A stretch of DNA of 64,000 nt. It comes from Legionella rubrilucens. GTDB taxonomy: Bacteria > Pseudomonadota > Gammaproteobacteria > Legionellales > Legionellaceae. Made by a program: the position numbers and the translations under genes. The DNA lies in assembly GCF_001468125.1 (NCBI RefSeq), contig NZ_LNYT01000022.1:144150-208149 (forward strand), given 5' to 3'. This document shows, piece by piece, positions 9,640-19,286 of the stretch. Each line of letters begins with the position of its first letter. The first letter of the stretch is position 1. Below the pieces are notes generated by a model, which saw nothing but the letters and a program-made list of their open reading frames with translations, was not told where the DNA came from and made no database searches.

Positions 9640-12600
9640 CTAGCCTGGGTTACTGAAATAAAAACTGTTCTTACCCTCGCTTTTAACCTTGTACAACGCC
9701 GCATCGGCCTTCTGCAATAAGGCCTCCGCTGTTTTAGCGGCAAAAGGATACACGGCAATGCCAATACTCACTGACACATTCACTTCGATACCGTCAATAA
9801 CCAGGGGGTGAGGAATGGATTCAATCAATCGCTTCGCCAGCAACGAGAGCGCGGAATAGGAGCTGAAATCGGTCACAATCAGCAAAAACTCATCCCCGGC
9901 CAAGCGTGCTAAATAATCGTGGCCGCGAATCGATTGTTTAAAGCATTGACTGACCTCCACCAGCAATTGATCGCCCAGGTGATGGCCGTAGGTGTCGTTG
10001 ACTTCTTTAAAATCATCAAGATCAAGAAACATGAGGCCAACCTCGCTTTTGTTGCGCGTGGCGCGGCTGATGGCCAACTCGAGCATGTCCATGCAGGCCC
10101 GGCGATTGGGCAATTTGGTCAGTTCATCATGCAGGGCTAAATGCTGAAGCTGGGAATAAGCCATTTTGCGCTCGACCGCCAGACTCATCTGTGAGGCCAG
10201 CAGGTCAATCATGTCCAAATCTTCAATGGGAGCAGCATGGCTTTCGTCACTTAAAAATTCAAATACCGCATAAATCTCATCCGCCACGATAAGGGGAAAA
10301 GCCAATGCCCCGCTGAATTTAAAATGAGAGCAGTGCGCCTGTTCCAGTGAAAAGGGATCGGCGCTGGTGGCGGACAGCCAGATCGCTTTTCGTCCCTGAT
10401 AGACCTGACCCACAATGCCTTCTTTTTTACTGAGTTTAAGACTTTTCAGTGAGGCGCTGCAGGCTTCTTCTCCTGTCACTGTCTGGTGCCAGACCGACTC
10501 GACATGCAGGCTGTCATCATTGACGTAATACACCATGCCTACCGCAAACCGGATGGCCTGGCTGATTGTCGCAGCACAGAATTTAAAGGCATCCTGGATG
10601 GTGTCGGTCACCAGAATCGTGCGGGTCGTCTTGTAAATGAGATCGAGCTCAAGGTTTTTAAGTGACAACTTTTCCTGGGTAAATTTCAATGGCGTAATGT
10701 CAATGTGGGTACCGACCACACGGCGTATTCGGCCATCAGGATCGACGATGCCCTGTCCGCGGCAGAGAATCCACACCGCTTTGCCGTTACGATGGCGATA
10801 TCGGACTTCCTGATGAAGGGGGTATTTGCCTTTGGACACGATGTGTTTTTTGAGATTGCTCTCAAGCAATTTAAAGTCGTCAGGGAATGCGTTGTCGCGG
10901 AAAAAATCCAGGGTCGGAGTATAATGATCCCGCTCATAGCCTAAGGAACGCAACAATTTACTGGATAAGATACACTCTTTGGTTTCAAGATTAATATCCC
11001 ACCAGCCATCCGTGGTTTCATCAAGGATAAGATCATAAATGGCCTTGTTTTCCTGAAACAGATTTTCACTGTATTTTTTGGACGCCAGCTCTTCCTGCAG
11101 GGCTTTGATATTGGAAATATCGCGAAAACTGAACAGATAACCGATGGTCTGATTATCCGTACCCATAAATGGACTGACTTTAAGCATCATCCGGCTGGTG
11201 GAATCAAATTGATTGACCAAATCCAGTTCAAGGTTATTAATCACTCCCGTGGCGGCAATCCGATTCATGATGTTTTTTTCAAGCATGGTGTTTTTGATAT
11301 TCAACACTTCAAAAACGGATTGGCCTAACAGATTTTTTTTACGGATAACACCCATCGTGCGCATAAAGGTCTGATTGCATTCCATCACCCGGCAGGTGCA
11401 ATCCACAAACAGGTAGAGATCAGGCGAGTTATCATAAATACGTTGATACCTGGACTCCACTTCCAGCAGACGACGGCTCTTGTCCGTAATGGAGGTTTTT
11501 AACTGGGTGTTGTCCATGGCCACTTTATTACGCAGTAAATTAACCAAAGCCAGCAAGGCGGTGATGACTAACCCGAGCAAAATGGTAATAATCGGCAGCC
11601 AGGGTCTGTTTTCTGCCACGTACCCGGGCGAAGGCCAGAGTTTAAAAACCAGTGGCTCTGTCAAAAAATCCAACTGCAGCAGGTCGGTATGGGCCCAACG
11701 ATGAATAAAGGCCGGGCTTCCCTCATTGATTTGAATGAAGAGAGCAAGAGGGCCATAATGGACCTCCACGCCGGTTAGGTTGGAATCAGCCCGTTTTACT
11801 GCCCCCGACACAATGCGCTGCAGATTATAAAACATCCATCCCGGGGGACCTTTAGTGTGGTCAAAACATAAATAGGGAACACCGCCGCCCGCTGCATGCT
11901 CAACGACCGTGACAGTCATGCCCTGTGTTTTTAATCCTTTCTGACAAAGGCCGATTAAATGCAGTAAATCCGGTTTTGACAGGTCATCCATTGGCCCGTG
12001 CTGAAACATGGCTTCCTTACCCCAGGCAATGGCTGCGAGTGTAGGCATGTCTTTCAAATAATTCCCCGCATCCTCGCTGATGGCCTCATTGTTGAACACA
12101 TGATGGTCCAAACGGGAAAAAAAACGTCGGGTAGCCCAAAAGCTGTCATGCAGGCTGACTTCAATTTCCTTGGCAATCAGCCGCGTATCGGCTGCAATTT
12201 TCCGCCGCAATTGTTCTGCCGCATCGTCTAAAAAATTCTGCCAGAGTAAAATAAAAAACAGGAACCCGGTCACCAGAATGGCCATGGTCTGCACCATGCC
12301 ATGCCTTGAATAAAATTTAAAGTGACGGTAATAGAAGAGGATGGACAGTGACAGGCTGAGCAGCATAAAACAAAAAGCAGACTGGGCTCCCATACCGGGG
12401 TAACCCGCCCAGTTGTAAATGATTTGGATATCCAGCACATAACCAAACAGCGCGGCCAGACTAAGGCACAACACCAGGGTGACCAGCACCAGTTGCAGGA
12501 GTTTGGTCCATGGTTTTTTAAATAAACAGTACAGAAGAATCGCCGCATTCAGCAAGACAATGCAAAAGGCGGTATTAGGTCCCATGCGGATAGGATACCC

Positions 12601-12939
12601 CTTGTCAATGGCGGTTTGGGGGATGACAAGCCAATAATCAAGCCCCAGATCCCAACCGCTTGCGTACTCTAACAGGGTAAAAATACCGATAAGGCCCGAC
12701 AAAAGACTTAAAAGCATTGCCAGACGCTTTTTAAGCGCAAGTGCAAAAACAGCAGAAGACGTCAGGGTAATGCAAAGTGCGGTATTGAAGCGCATCACCA
12801 GAGAGCCTGCGCCAAGCGCAGCAAATTGCGGCGCACGCGTTATCCAGCCAACCATGATCACAACCGCGATCAAATAGGCCGCCGCTGCCAGCGCGTAGCA
12901 GAAATAATATCGCTTTGACCTTAATCCATTCGCCGCCAA
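9640..12939 (-). CDS. Membrane-bound PAS/PAS/GAF/GGDEF diguanylate cyclase
   Basis: A 1099-residue signalling protein. The N-terminal ~230 residues hold about seven membrane segments. A periplasmic sensor region (about 240-440) follows, bounded by another membrane helix near 450-470. Next come a PAS domain (about 495-610), a second PAS/PAC domain with the RYRHRNGKAVWILCRG motif (about 640-765), a GAF domain (about 790-930) and a GGDEF domain (about 940-1097). The catalytic loop reads AGDEF (1014-1018) instead of GGDEF, a substitution usually compatible with activity. RGHD at 1005-1008 is an intact RxxD inhibitory site. No EAL domain is present. It should make cyclic di-GMP in response to periplasmic and cytosolic cues. 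Confidence 0.92.
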   Translation of the reverse strand: MAANGLRSKRYYFCYALAAAAYLIAVVIMVGWITRAPQFAALGAGSLVMRFNTALCITLTSSAVFALALKKRLAMLLSLLSGLIGIFTLLEYASGWDLGLDYWLVIPQTAIDKGYPIRMGPNTAFCIVLLNAAILLYCLFKKPWTKLLQLVLVTLVLCLSLAALFGYVLDIQIIYNWAGYPGMGAQSAFCFMLLSLSLSILFYYRHFKFYSRHGMVQTMAILVTGFLFFILLWQNFLDDAAEQLRRKIAADTRLIAKEIEVSLHDSFWATRRFFSRLDHHVFNNEAISEDAGNYLKDMPTLAAIAWGKEAMFQHGPMDDLSKPDLLHLIGLCQKGLKTQGMTVTVVEHAAGGGVPYLCFDHTKGPPGWMFYNLQRIVSGAVKRADSNLTGVEVHYGPLALFIQINEGSPAFIHRWAHTDLLQLDFLTEPLVFKLWPSPGYVAENRPWLPIITILLGLVITALLALVNLLRNKVAMDNTQLKTSITDKSRRLLEVESRYQRIYDNSPDLYLFVDCTCRVMECNQTFMRTMGVIRKKNLLGQSVFEVLNIKNTMLEKNIMNRIAATGVINNLELDLVNQFDSTSRMMLKVSPFMGTDNQTIGYLFSFRDISNIKALQEELASKKYSENLFQENKAIYDLILDETTDGWWDINLETKECILSSKLLRSLGYERDHYTPTLDFFRDNAFPDDFKLLESNLKKHIVSKGKYPLHQEVRYRHRNGKAVWILCRGQGIVDPDGRIRRVVGTHIDITPLKFTQEKLSLKNLELDLIYKTTRTILVTDTIQDAFKFCAATISQAIRFAVGMVYYVNDDSLHVESVWHQTVTGEEACSASLKSLKLSKKEGIVGQVYQGRKAIWLSATSADPFSLEQAHCSHFKFSGALAFPLIVADEIYAVFEFLSDESHAAPIEDLDMIDLLASQMSLAVERKMAYSQLQHLALHDELTKLPNRRACMDMLELAISRATRNKSEVGLMFLDLDDFKEVNDTYGHHLGDQLLVEVSQCFKQSIRGHDYLARLAGDEFLLIVTDFSSYSALSLLAKRLIESIPHPLVIDGIEVNVSVSIGIAVYPFAAKTAEALLQKADAALYKVKSEGKNSFYFSNPG

Positions 12940-13134
12940 AACAGCATCCTTAAAGGAAATGATATCCGTCCGCTTCCAGGTAAGTATAGCCGCACAGGAA
13001 GCACTTCAGGCCCTCTTCATACCTAGCAATAACAGTGCCAGCTATTCTTTTATTCTCATCACAGCATTTGACAATTAGGGGCCTGAAGTCTAACGTTTTA
13101 ATAACCAAGCCACTGTTTTTCAATAATTTAAACA

Positions 13135-13863
13135 ATGATTGATCTCTGTATCAACACACAACCTGATGATGAGAGCTGCGGCCCCACCAGTCTGCAGGCT
13201 ATTTATCGCTATTATGGACTGGATATCCCCCTTGACCAGGTTATTAAGGACGTGGAGCGTTCGCATTCCGGCGGAACGCTTGCGCCCATGCTGGGTAAGC
13301 ATGCGCTCCTGCATGGGTTTGACACCATCATTTATATAAACAACCTCAATATTTTTGATCCCACCTGGTTTGAACAGGGTGAAGCAAAGAGCACGCTTCT
13401 GCTGCAGAAACTAAATACCCAGATGCGTTATAAACGCACGGCGGGAGTCCTGCAGGCCAGCAAGGCCTACATGGAATACGTGTCATTGGGCGGCATTCTG
13501 CGTTTTCGCACACTGAGCGTTCAGCTTCTGAAGGATTATTTCAAACAGGGCATCCCCATTTTGACTGGCTTAAGCGCCACTTATTTATACCGCAGCGCCA
13601 GAGAACGCTATACTAGTAAAGGCGAAGCTTATTACGATGATATTCGCGGAACGCCATGCGGGCATTTCGTTGTGCTCTGTGGTTACGATGCTAAAAAAAG
13701 GCTTATCGTGGTTGCCGATCCGCATCGTGAAAACCCGCTCTCACATGACAATTATTACAAAGTGAGCAGTCATCGCTTGATTAACGCCATCATGCTTGGT
13801 GTACTGACCTATGATGCCAATTTACTTATCATTCAACCAAAGAGCACCCAATGCAAACTATAA
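13135..13863 (+). CDS. C39-like cysteine peptidase of an amidoligase operon
   Basis: A 242-residue soluble protein with the layout of a papain-like/C39-like peptidase: Gln9 (oxyanion hole) and Cys15 in QPDDESCGPTSL, His177 in GHFVVLCGY and Asp195 in ADPHREN. There is no export signal or transporter fusion, so it probably acts in the cytosol. Its 3' end overlaps the ATP-grasp gene by 13 bp, making it the first gene of a four-gene operon. In comparable operons such peptidases are predicted to trim or hydrolyse peptides made by the partner ligases; the substrate is unknown. The Shine-Dalgarno is poor, but no better start exists upstream. Confidence 0.85.
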   Translation: MIDLCINTQPDDESCGPTSLQAIYRYYGLDIPLDQVIKDVERSHSGGTLAPMLGKHALLHGFDTIIYINNLNIFDPTWFEQGEAKSTLLLQKLNTQMRYKRTAGVLQASKAYMEYVSLGGILRFRTLSVQLLKDYFKQGIPILTGLSATYLYRSARERYTSKGEAYYDDIRGTPCGHFVVLCGYDAKKRLIVVADPHRENPLSHDNYYKVSSHRLINAIMLGVLTYDANLLIIQPKSTQCKL

Positions 13864-15341
13864 TCGTTACGGATGATCCTGACAGTTGGGCGTTTTTAAG
13901 CCCCTTAGCCGCCATCGTTCACGCGTCGGAATACCTGTCCAGCGAAAATTTTCTGCAAAATAATTCCCTGCGCGTCATTAACCTCTGCCAATCCTATCAG
14001 CATCAAACCATTGGCTATTATGTTTCTCTTCTGGCGCATGCGCGGGATCACAAGGCCATTCCTTCAGTGCACAGCATTCAGGATGTCATGAACACCAGTT
14101 TGTCAAAGCTGATTTCTCAGGAAGTGGATGAAGAAATACAGCACAGCCTGCAGGATATCAAAGGCACCGAATTTGTCTTCAGTCTGTATTTCGGTCAGAA
14201 CATGGCCAAATGCCATGCCGATCTGGCCAGAAAACTGCATGGTTTATTCCCTTTGCCGCTTATCCGCTTCACATTGGAAAAGCGCAAGCAATGGCGGATT
14301 AAAAACCTGCAGCCCCTGTCGTTAAGCGGGGTTCCGGCACACCATTGCGATTTCATGCGCCAGGCAGCAGAAAGCTACCTGTCAAAAAAACGGTTCCATC
14401 AGTGGCGTAAAAAACAACGTTATCATGATTTGGCTATTTTAGTTGATCCCACCGAACCCAATGCCCCATCCAACAAAAAAGCATTGGATTTCTTTGCCAA
14501 TACCGGCGAGGACATGGGACTCAACGTTGATTTCATCGAGAAAAGCGACAGCAAATCCATTGCCGAATACGATGCGCTGTTCATTCGCGCCACCACCTCC
14601 GTCAATCACTACACTTACCGTATGGCACGCCGGGCTGCGCAGGAAAATATCGTGGTCATCGATGATCCGCAATCCATTATTAAATGCAGTAATAAAGTCT
14701 ACCTTGCCGAATTAATGCGAAGCCATCAGATCCTGACACCGGAGACTACCTTCATCAGCAAATACGACAAGGAATTGCCGCCGATTGAATTCCCCTGTGT
14801 ATTAAAACGTCCGGACAGTGCCTTCTCTCACGGGGTCATCAAACTCGATGACTCCAAATCTTTGCAAAAGTCGCTGAATCAATTTTTCAAAAGCTCGGAT
14901 CTAGTCCTGATTCAACGGTTTATCCCCACAGAATTCGACTGGCGTATCGGCGTGCTGGATAACAAACCCATTTTTGCCTGCCGTTATTTCATGGCCAGGG
15001 ATCACTGGCAAATCTATAACTGGGATGCCCTCAGTGATAAATCGCAAGGCAATATCGATGTTCAGGGTAACTTTGCCATCCAGGGCAATCATGAAACGGT
15101 TCCCATTACCGATGTCCCGGACGGAGTCATCAAAACAGCCCTGAAAACCACCCGGCTTATTGGCGATGGGTTGTATGGAGTTGACATTAAAAGTCAGGGT
15201 GACAAACATTATGTGATTGAAGTCAATGACAACCCCAACATTGATTTTGGTATTGAAGACCAGATTCTCGGTGAAAACCTCTATCAACAAATCATGACCG
15301 TCTTTTTACAACGCATTCGCAGGAAGCATGGCTATGGGTAA
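13851..15341 (+). CDS. RimK-like ATP-grasp ligase
   Basis: A 496-residue protein. The N-terminal ~200 residues resemble the RimK-like ATP-grasp N-terminal domain (RLAN). The C-terminal ~270 residues form an ATP-grasp fold: the FIRATTSVNHYTYRMA and CSNKVYLAEL pre-grasp segments, a FPCVLKRPDSAFSHGV nucleotide-binding strand-loop with its Lys, a DWRIGVLDN strand and the metal-binding EVNDNPNID motif near the C-terminus. RimK-type enzymes form amide bonds between a carboxylate (via acyl phosphate) and an amino group. It overlaps both neighbours, so stoichiometric coexpression with the peptidase and the second ligase is likely. Substrates are not predictable from sequence alone. Confidence 0.88.
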   Translation: MQTIIVTDDPDSWAFLSPLAAIVHASEYLSSENFLQNNSLRVINLCQSYQHQTIGYYVSLLAHARDHKAIPSVHSIQDVMNTSLSKLISQEVDEEIQHSLQDIKGTEFVFSLYFGQNMAKCHADLARKLHGLFPLPLIRFTLEKRKQWRIKNLQPLSLSGVPAHHCDFMRQAAESYLSKKRFHQWRKKQRYHDLAILVDPTEPNAPSNKKALDFFANTGEDMGLNVDFIEKSDSKSIAEYDALFIRATTSVNHYTYRMARRAAQENIVVIDDPQSIIKCSNKVYLAELMRSHQILTPETTFISKYDKELPPIEFPCVLKRPDSAFSHGVIKLDDSKSLQKSLNQFFKSSDLVLIQRFIPTEFDWRIGVLDNKPIFACRYFMARDHWQIYNWDALSDKSQGNIDVQGNFAIQGNHETVPITDVPDGVIKTALKTTRLIGDGLYGVDIKSQGDKHYVIEVNDNPNIDFGIEDQILGENLYQQIMTVFLQRIRRKHGYG

Positions 15342-16560
15342 TTACTCGCTTTTTTCAGTCATCGGGATTGAAATTGAATACATGCTGGTTGATAAGGCCA
15401 CATTAAACGTACGTCCGCAAAGCGATACCATCCTTCAAGCCTTAAGCCGCGGTGAACTCACCAATGAAGTGGCCCTGGAGAACATTGCCGTCAGCAATGA
15501 ACTGGTGATGCATGTGCTTGAATTTAAAAACAATGGCCCGGCGCCCGTCTCACCGGACATTGTCACGCATTTTAAGGACGCGATTCAACGCTTGCAGCCG
15601 CTTCTTGAGGAACAGCAACTCATGCTGCTGCCTACGGGTGCGCACCCCTGGATGAATCCTGCACTGGAAACCCAACGCTGGCCGCATGGCAATCGCGAAA
15701 TCTATCAGCAGTATGATCAGATTTTTAATTGCCATGGCCATGGCTGGGCTAATCTGCAAAGCATGCATGTCAATCTGCCTTTTGCCAATGACGATGAGTT
15801 CAACCTGCTGCATAACAGCATCCGCCTGCTATTGCCTCTGCTGCCGTCCGTCGCCGCAAGCACCCCTTTTCTGGATGGCAAGCTCACGGGCATGCAGGAC
15901 AGCCGCCTTTATTTTTACGATAAAAACCAGCAAAGAATACCCGAAATTACCGGACTTGTGGTGCCTGAATTTGTCCAATCCGAAGCAGAGTACCACCGTG
16001 ACATTCTGACACCGATGTATGAGGCGATACGGCCTTATGATCCCAAAGGCATTCTCCAGCACGAATGGCTGAACTCGCGCGGTGCGATTGCCAAATTTGA
16101 GTATGGCGCCATTGAAATCCGCCTTATTGATTCCCAGGAATGCGTGCAGGCGGATTATGCGATTGCCAGTGCCATTGTGGCTATCCTGAAACACTGGGTG
16201 AACCATTCCCATTATTTTCTGGATAATCCCTGTGACACGGCAATTCTGGCGGCACTTTACCAGCAAAGCCTGCATGATGGCCTGGATACGCCCATCGAAA
16301 GCCGCGAGTTGAGCAGGCAATGGCAATTATCGCGAGGGGTTAAAACCTGCCGCGATGTCTGGGCGGTATTGATTGAGCAGGTCAGCGCCGATCTGGATTA
16401 CCCATGCCAGACGGCGTTGGAAACGATACTAAGTCAGGGGAATCTCAGCCAGCGGATGGTACGCGCCTGCGGTAATGACATCAGCCATCACACCTTAAAG
16501 CGCTTATACCGTCAACTGGGAGATTGTTTATTAACTAACCAACAACTGCACGCACTATGA
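15334..16560 (+). CDS. GCS2-family carboxylate-amine ligase
   Basis: Glutamate-cysteine ligase-like (GCS2/YbdK-type) enzyme of 408 residues. Hallmarks are the N-terminal GIEIEYMLVD strand with its metal-binding Glu residues, a HVNLPF catalytic strand and the later FEYGAIEIRLID core. These enzymes join a glutamate-type gamma-carboxylate to an amine using ATP, but YbdK-like members need not make glutathione precursor. The ATG at 15334 is preferred because AGGAAG lies 7 bases upstream; the ATG at 15328 is too close to it. The gene overlaps the ATP-grasp gene by 8 bp and the amidohydrolase by 4 bp (ATGA). Confidence 0.87.
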   Translation: MGNYSLFSVIGIEIEYMLVDKATLNVRPQSDTILQALSRGELTNEVALENIAVSNELVMHVLEFKNNGPAPVSPDIVTHFKDAIQRLQPLLEEQQLMLLPTGAHPWMNPALETQRWPHGNREIYQQYDQIFNCHGHGWANLQSMHVNLPFANDDEFNLLHNSIRLLLPLLPSVAASTPFLDGKLTGMQDSRLYFYDKNQQRIPEITGLVVPEFVQSEAEYHRDILTPMYEAIRPYDPKGILQHEWLNSRGAIAKFEYGAIEIRLIDSQECVQADYAIASAIVAILKHWVNHSHYFLDNPCDTAILAALYQQSLHDGLDTPIESRELSRQWQLSRGVKTCRDVWAVLIEQVSADLDYPCQTALETILSQGNLSQRMVRACGNDISHHTLKRLYRQLGDCLLTNQQLHAL

Positions 16561-17306
16561 AACCAATCGCCGTGGTTTTAAGTTGTGAACATGCCGTTAA
16601 CCATGTCCCTGAGGAGTACAGGCCGCATTTCATGGCGCATGAGCATTTGCTCAACTCGCACCGGGGCATTGATTTTGGCGCCGAAGCCATCGCCAGCTAC
16701 CTGCGCGACGCGCTGGCCTGCGAGCTCGTCTCAGCCAAAGCCACACGCTTGTTAATCGATTGTAACCGCAGCCTGCACCATCGCCATTGCTTTTCTGAAA
16801 TCACCTACCCTTTGCCAATCAATGAAAAGGAATTGATACGGCAACGATATTACCTGCCTTTTCGGCAGGATGTTGAAGCGCGGATTCATAGCCATCTGCA
16901 AGCGGGTAAACAGGTGTGGCATTTGTCGGTCCACAGCTTTACACCCATTCTTAATGAAATAACCCGCAATACTGAAATTGGATTATTGTATGATCCCAAA
17001 CGTCTGCTTGAAAGAAATCTGGCAAGGCATTGGCAACAACAGATTAAATACCTCGACAAAGGTCTGCGGGTCCGCCTGAATTACCCTTACCGCGGTGTCA
17101 GCGATGGTTTTGCCGCGTCCCTGCGTAAAAAATACCCGGCTTCCGATTACCTCGGTCTTGAGATTGAAAGCAATCAGGCCCTGGTGCATGAAAACCACGC
17201 CATTGCCCATCTGGCCTGCGTGTTATCAACCAGCCTCCGAATCATGCTCGACAATTGGCAATCCATCAGCCATCAAACACTCCCGCAAACTATTCAGGGC
17301 GATTGA
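16557..17306 (+). CDS. N-formylglutamate amidohydrolase-like hydrolase
   Basis: A 249-residue member of the N-formylglutamate amidohydrolase (HutG-like) family, metal-dependent enzymes that remove acyl groups from glutamate-type amides. Family signatures are visible: SCEHA at 9-13, the SHRGIDFGA segment (35-41), the R-x3-D-x-NR motif around 64-71 and VHSFTP at 125-130. It begins at an ATGA overlap with the GCS2 gene, as the last gene of the operon. No histidine-degradation genes are nearby, so a role in cleaving the product of the two ligases is more likely than histidine catabolism. Its 3' end overlaps the convergent small secreted-protein gene by 17 bp. Confidence 0.87.
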   Translation: MKPIAVVLSCEHAVNHVPEEYRPHFMAHEHLLNSHRGIDFGAEAIASYLRDALACELVSAKATRLLIDCNRSLHHRHCFSEITYPLPINEKELIRQRYYLPFRQDVEARIHSHLQAGKQVWHLSVHSFTPILNEITRNTEIGLLYDPKRLLERNLARHWQQQIKYLDKGLRVRLNYPYRGVSDGFAASLRKKYPASDYLGLEIESNQALVHENHAIAHLACVLSTSLRIMLDNWQSISHQTLPQTIQGD

Positions 17307-17667
17307 GTTGTTTTAAGTGGCAACGAACAGGGCCATTATCCACTTGCAGGGCATTACCGCCTGCATCCGTCATGAATTGCCCGTCATAACCTGACTGATT
17401 GGCCGTCTTCTGAGCTGAAATAAAAAGACGGGGACGGCTGCTGTCCTCGCTGTCAACCGCCATGAGCAGCAGGTTATTATCCCGCAGGCTGTAGAGACTG
17501 ACCTTGACCGGGTAGACGAAATCAATCGAAGGCATCTCTCCCGCCTTCTCAGGTAAGGCAAAAATCACGCGCTCACTGACACCCTGAAGCACACACTCCA
17601 TGGTCTTTGTGCCCGCAAAAACTGGAAAACCTAAGAACACCATAAGAACAGCCAATCCTTTTTTCAT
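17290..17667 (-). CDS. Small exported protein of unknown function
   Basis: A 125-residue protein with a clear signal peptide (MKKGLAVLMVFLGFPVFAG, cleavage near residue 19). The mature part has two widely spaced cysteines (ECVL and RCHL) that could form a disulfide in the periplasm. AAGGA lies 9 bases before the ATG. It follows the yjgR gene by 17 bp on the same strand and is probably cotranscribed. I recognise no family. Confidence 0.75.
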   Translation of the reverse strand: MKKGLAVLMVFLGFPVFAGTKTMECVLQGVSERVIFALPEKAGEMPSIDFVYPVKVSLYSLRDNNLLLMAVDSEDSSRPRLFISAQKTANQSGYDGQFMTDAGGNALQVDNGPVRCHLKQLNRPE

Positions 17668-17684
17668 CGCCCAGGTTCCTTCTG

Positions 17685-19208
17685 TCAGGGTTTTTTTCGT
17701 GAACGGCCTCGTCTTGAGGGAAAGAGTGAATTGAGTAGTTTCCGCCAGATATCCCGAATCAGTTGACGCAATAAGGTGTTTTTACTCAATTGCTCCAGCA
17801 TGGATGGCTCTTGCCGTGAACTGTCACTGCTTATTTCACCCGGAGCAGTTTCTGCCGATGCCGTGCGGTTTTTTGCCGAGCCCAGTCTTTCAGCCGCTGA
17901 TTGAGTGGATTGGCGTTGGCCATAGACAGAAAAAAGCGACGATTGATGAATGATGGTCTGGACCTGTGCCTCAGTCAGGATGCCCATGCGCGACTCCGGC
18001 GCACGGATCAAACACTGGATTAAGGGCGTGGGTTGGCCGTTGCCATCCAGTGCGCTGACCAGCGCTTCCCCGATACCCAGGGACGTTAACAACTGCTCTG
18101 TCGCATAATGGGTTGACGGCGGAAAATTTTGCGCCACCAGCTTCATCGCCTGCCTGTCTTTGGCGGTAAATGCACGCAGGGCATGCTGGATTTTTAATCC
18201 TAATTGACTCAAGACGGCTTCCGGAATGTCATTAGGCGTCTGGGTACAAAAGACAAGGCCAATGCCTTTGGAGCGGATTAATTTAACCATGGTCTCCAGT
18301 AAATTCAACAAGGCTTTACTGGCGTGATTAAAAATAAGATGGGCTTCGTCAATAAAAAGCACCAGTTTAGGCTTGGGCGGATCGCCAAGCTCCGGGGATT
18401 GACGGTACACATCCGACAGCAATTTAATCATGAAGGTAGAAAATAACAACGGTTTATCCTGCATGTCCATTAAACGCAGTATGGACACAATCCCGAGCCC
18501 CTCGGCGGTTGTTCGAAAAAGATCCGTGACCTTAAAAGCCGGTTCGCCAAAAAAATCGTCGCCGCCCTGCGCTTCCAATTCGATGATTTTGCGCATAATC
18601 GATCCGATGGAAGCAGACGACACGCCGCCATAACGGGCCTCCACGTCAGCATTCCCTTCATCCGACTGCATGTATTGCAGGATGGCTTTAAAATCATTTA
18701 AATCATTCAGCGGTAATTGACGGTCTTTGGCGTATTCAAAAAGAATGGTCGCCACGCCGGTCTGCGTCTCATTGACATCCAGCATGCGCGAGAACAGCAA
18801 GGCGCCAAAATCACTGACTTTACCGCGAAGCGGCACACCCTGAACCCCGCGGTCCAAGGTGAAGAGCTCCACCGGAAACCCCCGGGGAGTAAACGCAAGG
18901 TTGAGAGAATGGCTGCGGTTTTTTAAAAATGCATTGGACTCCCCGGGCACGGCCAGGCCGGAGACATCGCCCTTGATGTCCATGACAAGGCTGGGTACGC
19001 CGGCTAATGATAACTGCTCACAAAGCACCTGGATGGTTTTGGTTTTACCGCTGCCGGTGGCACCGGCAATGAGGCCATGGCGATTGAGCGATTTCAACAC
19101 CAGATTTACCGGCGCATCCTGAAGGAGCTTCCCATCCAGCATAATCCCGCCCAGTTGAAGGGCAGGCAGCTCGCCGGCCTGATAGGGCACACGCAAATCA
19201 TCGTACAT
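17685..19208 (-). CDS. yjgR: HerA/FtsK-like ATPase YjgR (DUF853)
   Basis: A 507-residue P-loop ATPase of the DUF853/YjgR group, related to HerA-type DNA translocases. Walker A is GATGSGKT near residues 49-56, followed by VMDIKGDVSGLA. Walker B is LVLFIDEAHLIF, and a sensor-like GLVFCTQTPNDIP follows. The C-terminal ~70 residues are low-complexity and basic at the very end (SRRGRSRKK). YjgR is widely conserved but its cellular role is undefined. AAGGACGG precedes the ATG. It forms an apparent two-gene unit with the small exported protein. Confidence 0.93.
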   Translation of the reverse strand: MYDDLRVPYQAGELPALQLGGIMLDGKLLQDAPVNLVLKSLNRHGLIAGATGSGKTKTIQVLCEQLSLAGVPSLVMDIKGDVSGLAVPGESNAFLKNRSHSLNLAFTPRGFPVELFTLDRGVQGVPLRGKVSDFGALLFSRMLDVNETQTGVATILFEYAKDRQLPLNDLNDFKAILQYMQSDEGNADVEARYGGVSSASIGSIMRKIIELEAQGGDDFFGEPAFKVTDLFRTTAEGLGIVSILRLMDMQDKPLLFSTFMIKLLSDVYRQSPELGDPPKPKLVLFIDEAHLIFNHASKALLNLLETMVKLIRSKGIGLVFCTQTPNDIPEAVLSQLGLKIQHALRAFTAKDRQAMKLVAQNFPPSTHYATEQLLTSLGIGEALVSALDGNGQPTPLIQCLIRAPESRMGILTEAQVQTIIHQSSLFSVYGQRQSTQSAAERLGSAKNRTASAETAPGEISSDSSRQEPSMLEQLSKNTLLRQLIRDIWRKLLNSLFPSRRGRSRKKP

Positions 19209-19286
19209 GGCAACCGTCCTTGTTGAACGCGTTATGAGTTAGGGTCATTGATGAGTCTGTTTTAAAATCAATGCCTGAAAGGTCCA

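Noticed and set aside
12950..13135. Minus-strand 61-codon frame with a CxxC-like stretch between the cyclase and the peptidase gene
   Set aside because: It has no ATG or GTG start, no Shine-Dalgarno and overlaps the start of the divergent operon; no family was recognised. A decayed gene remains possible.
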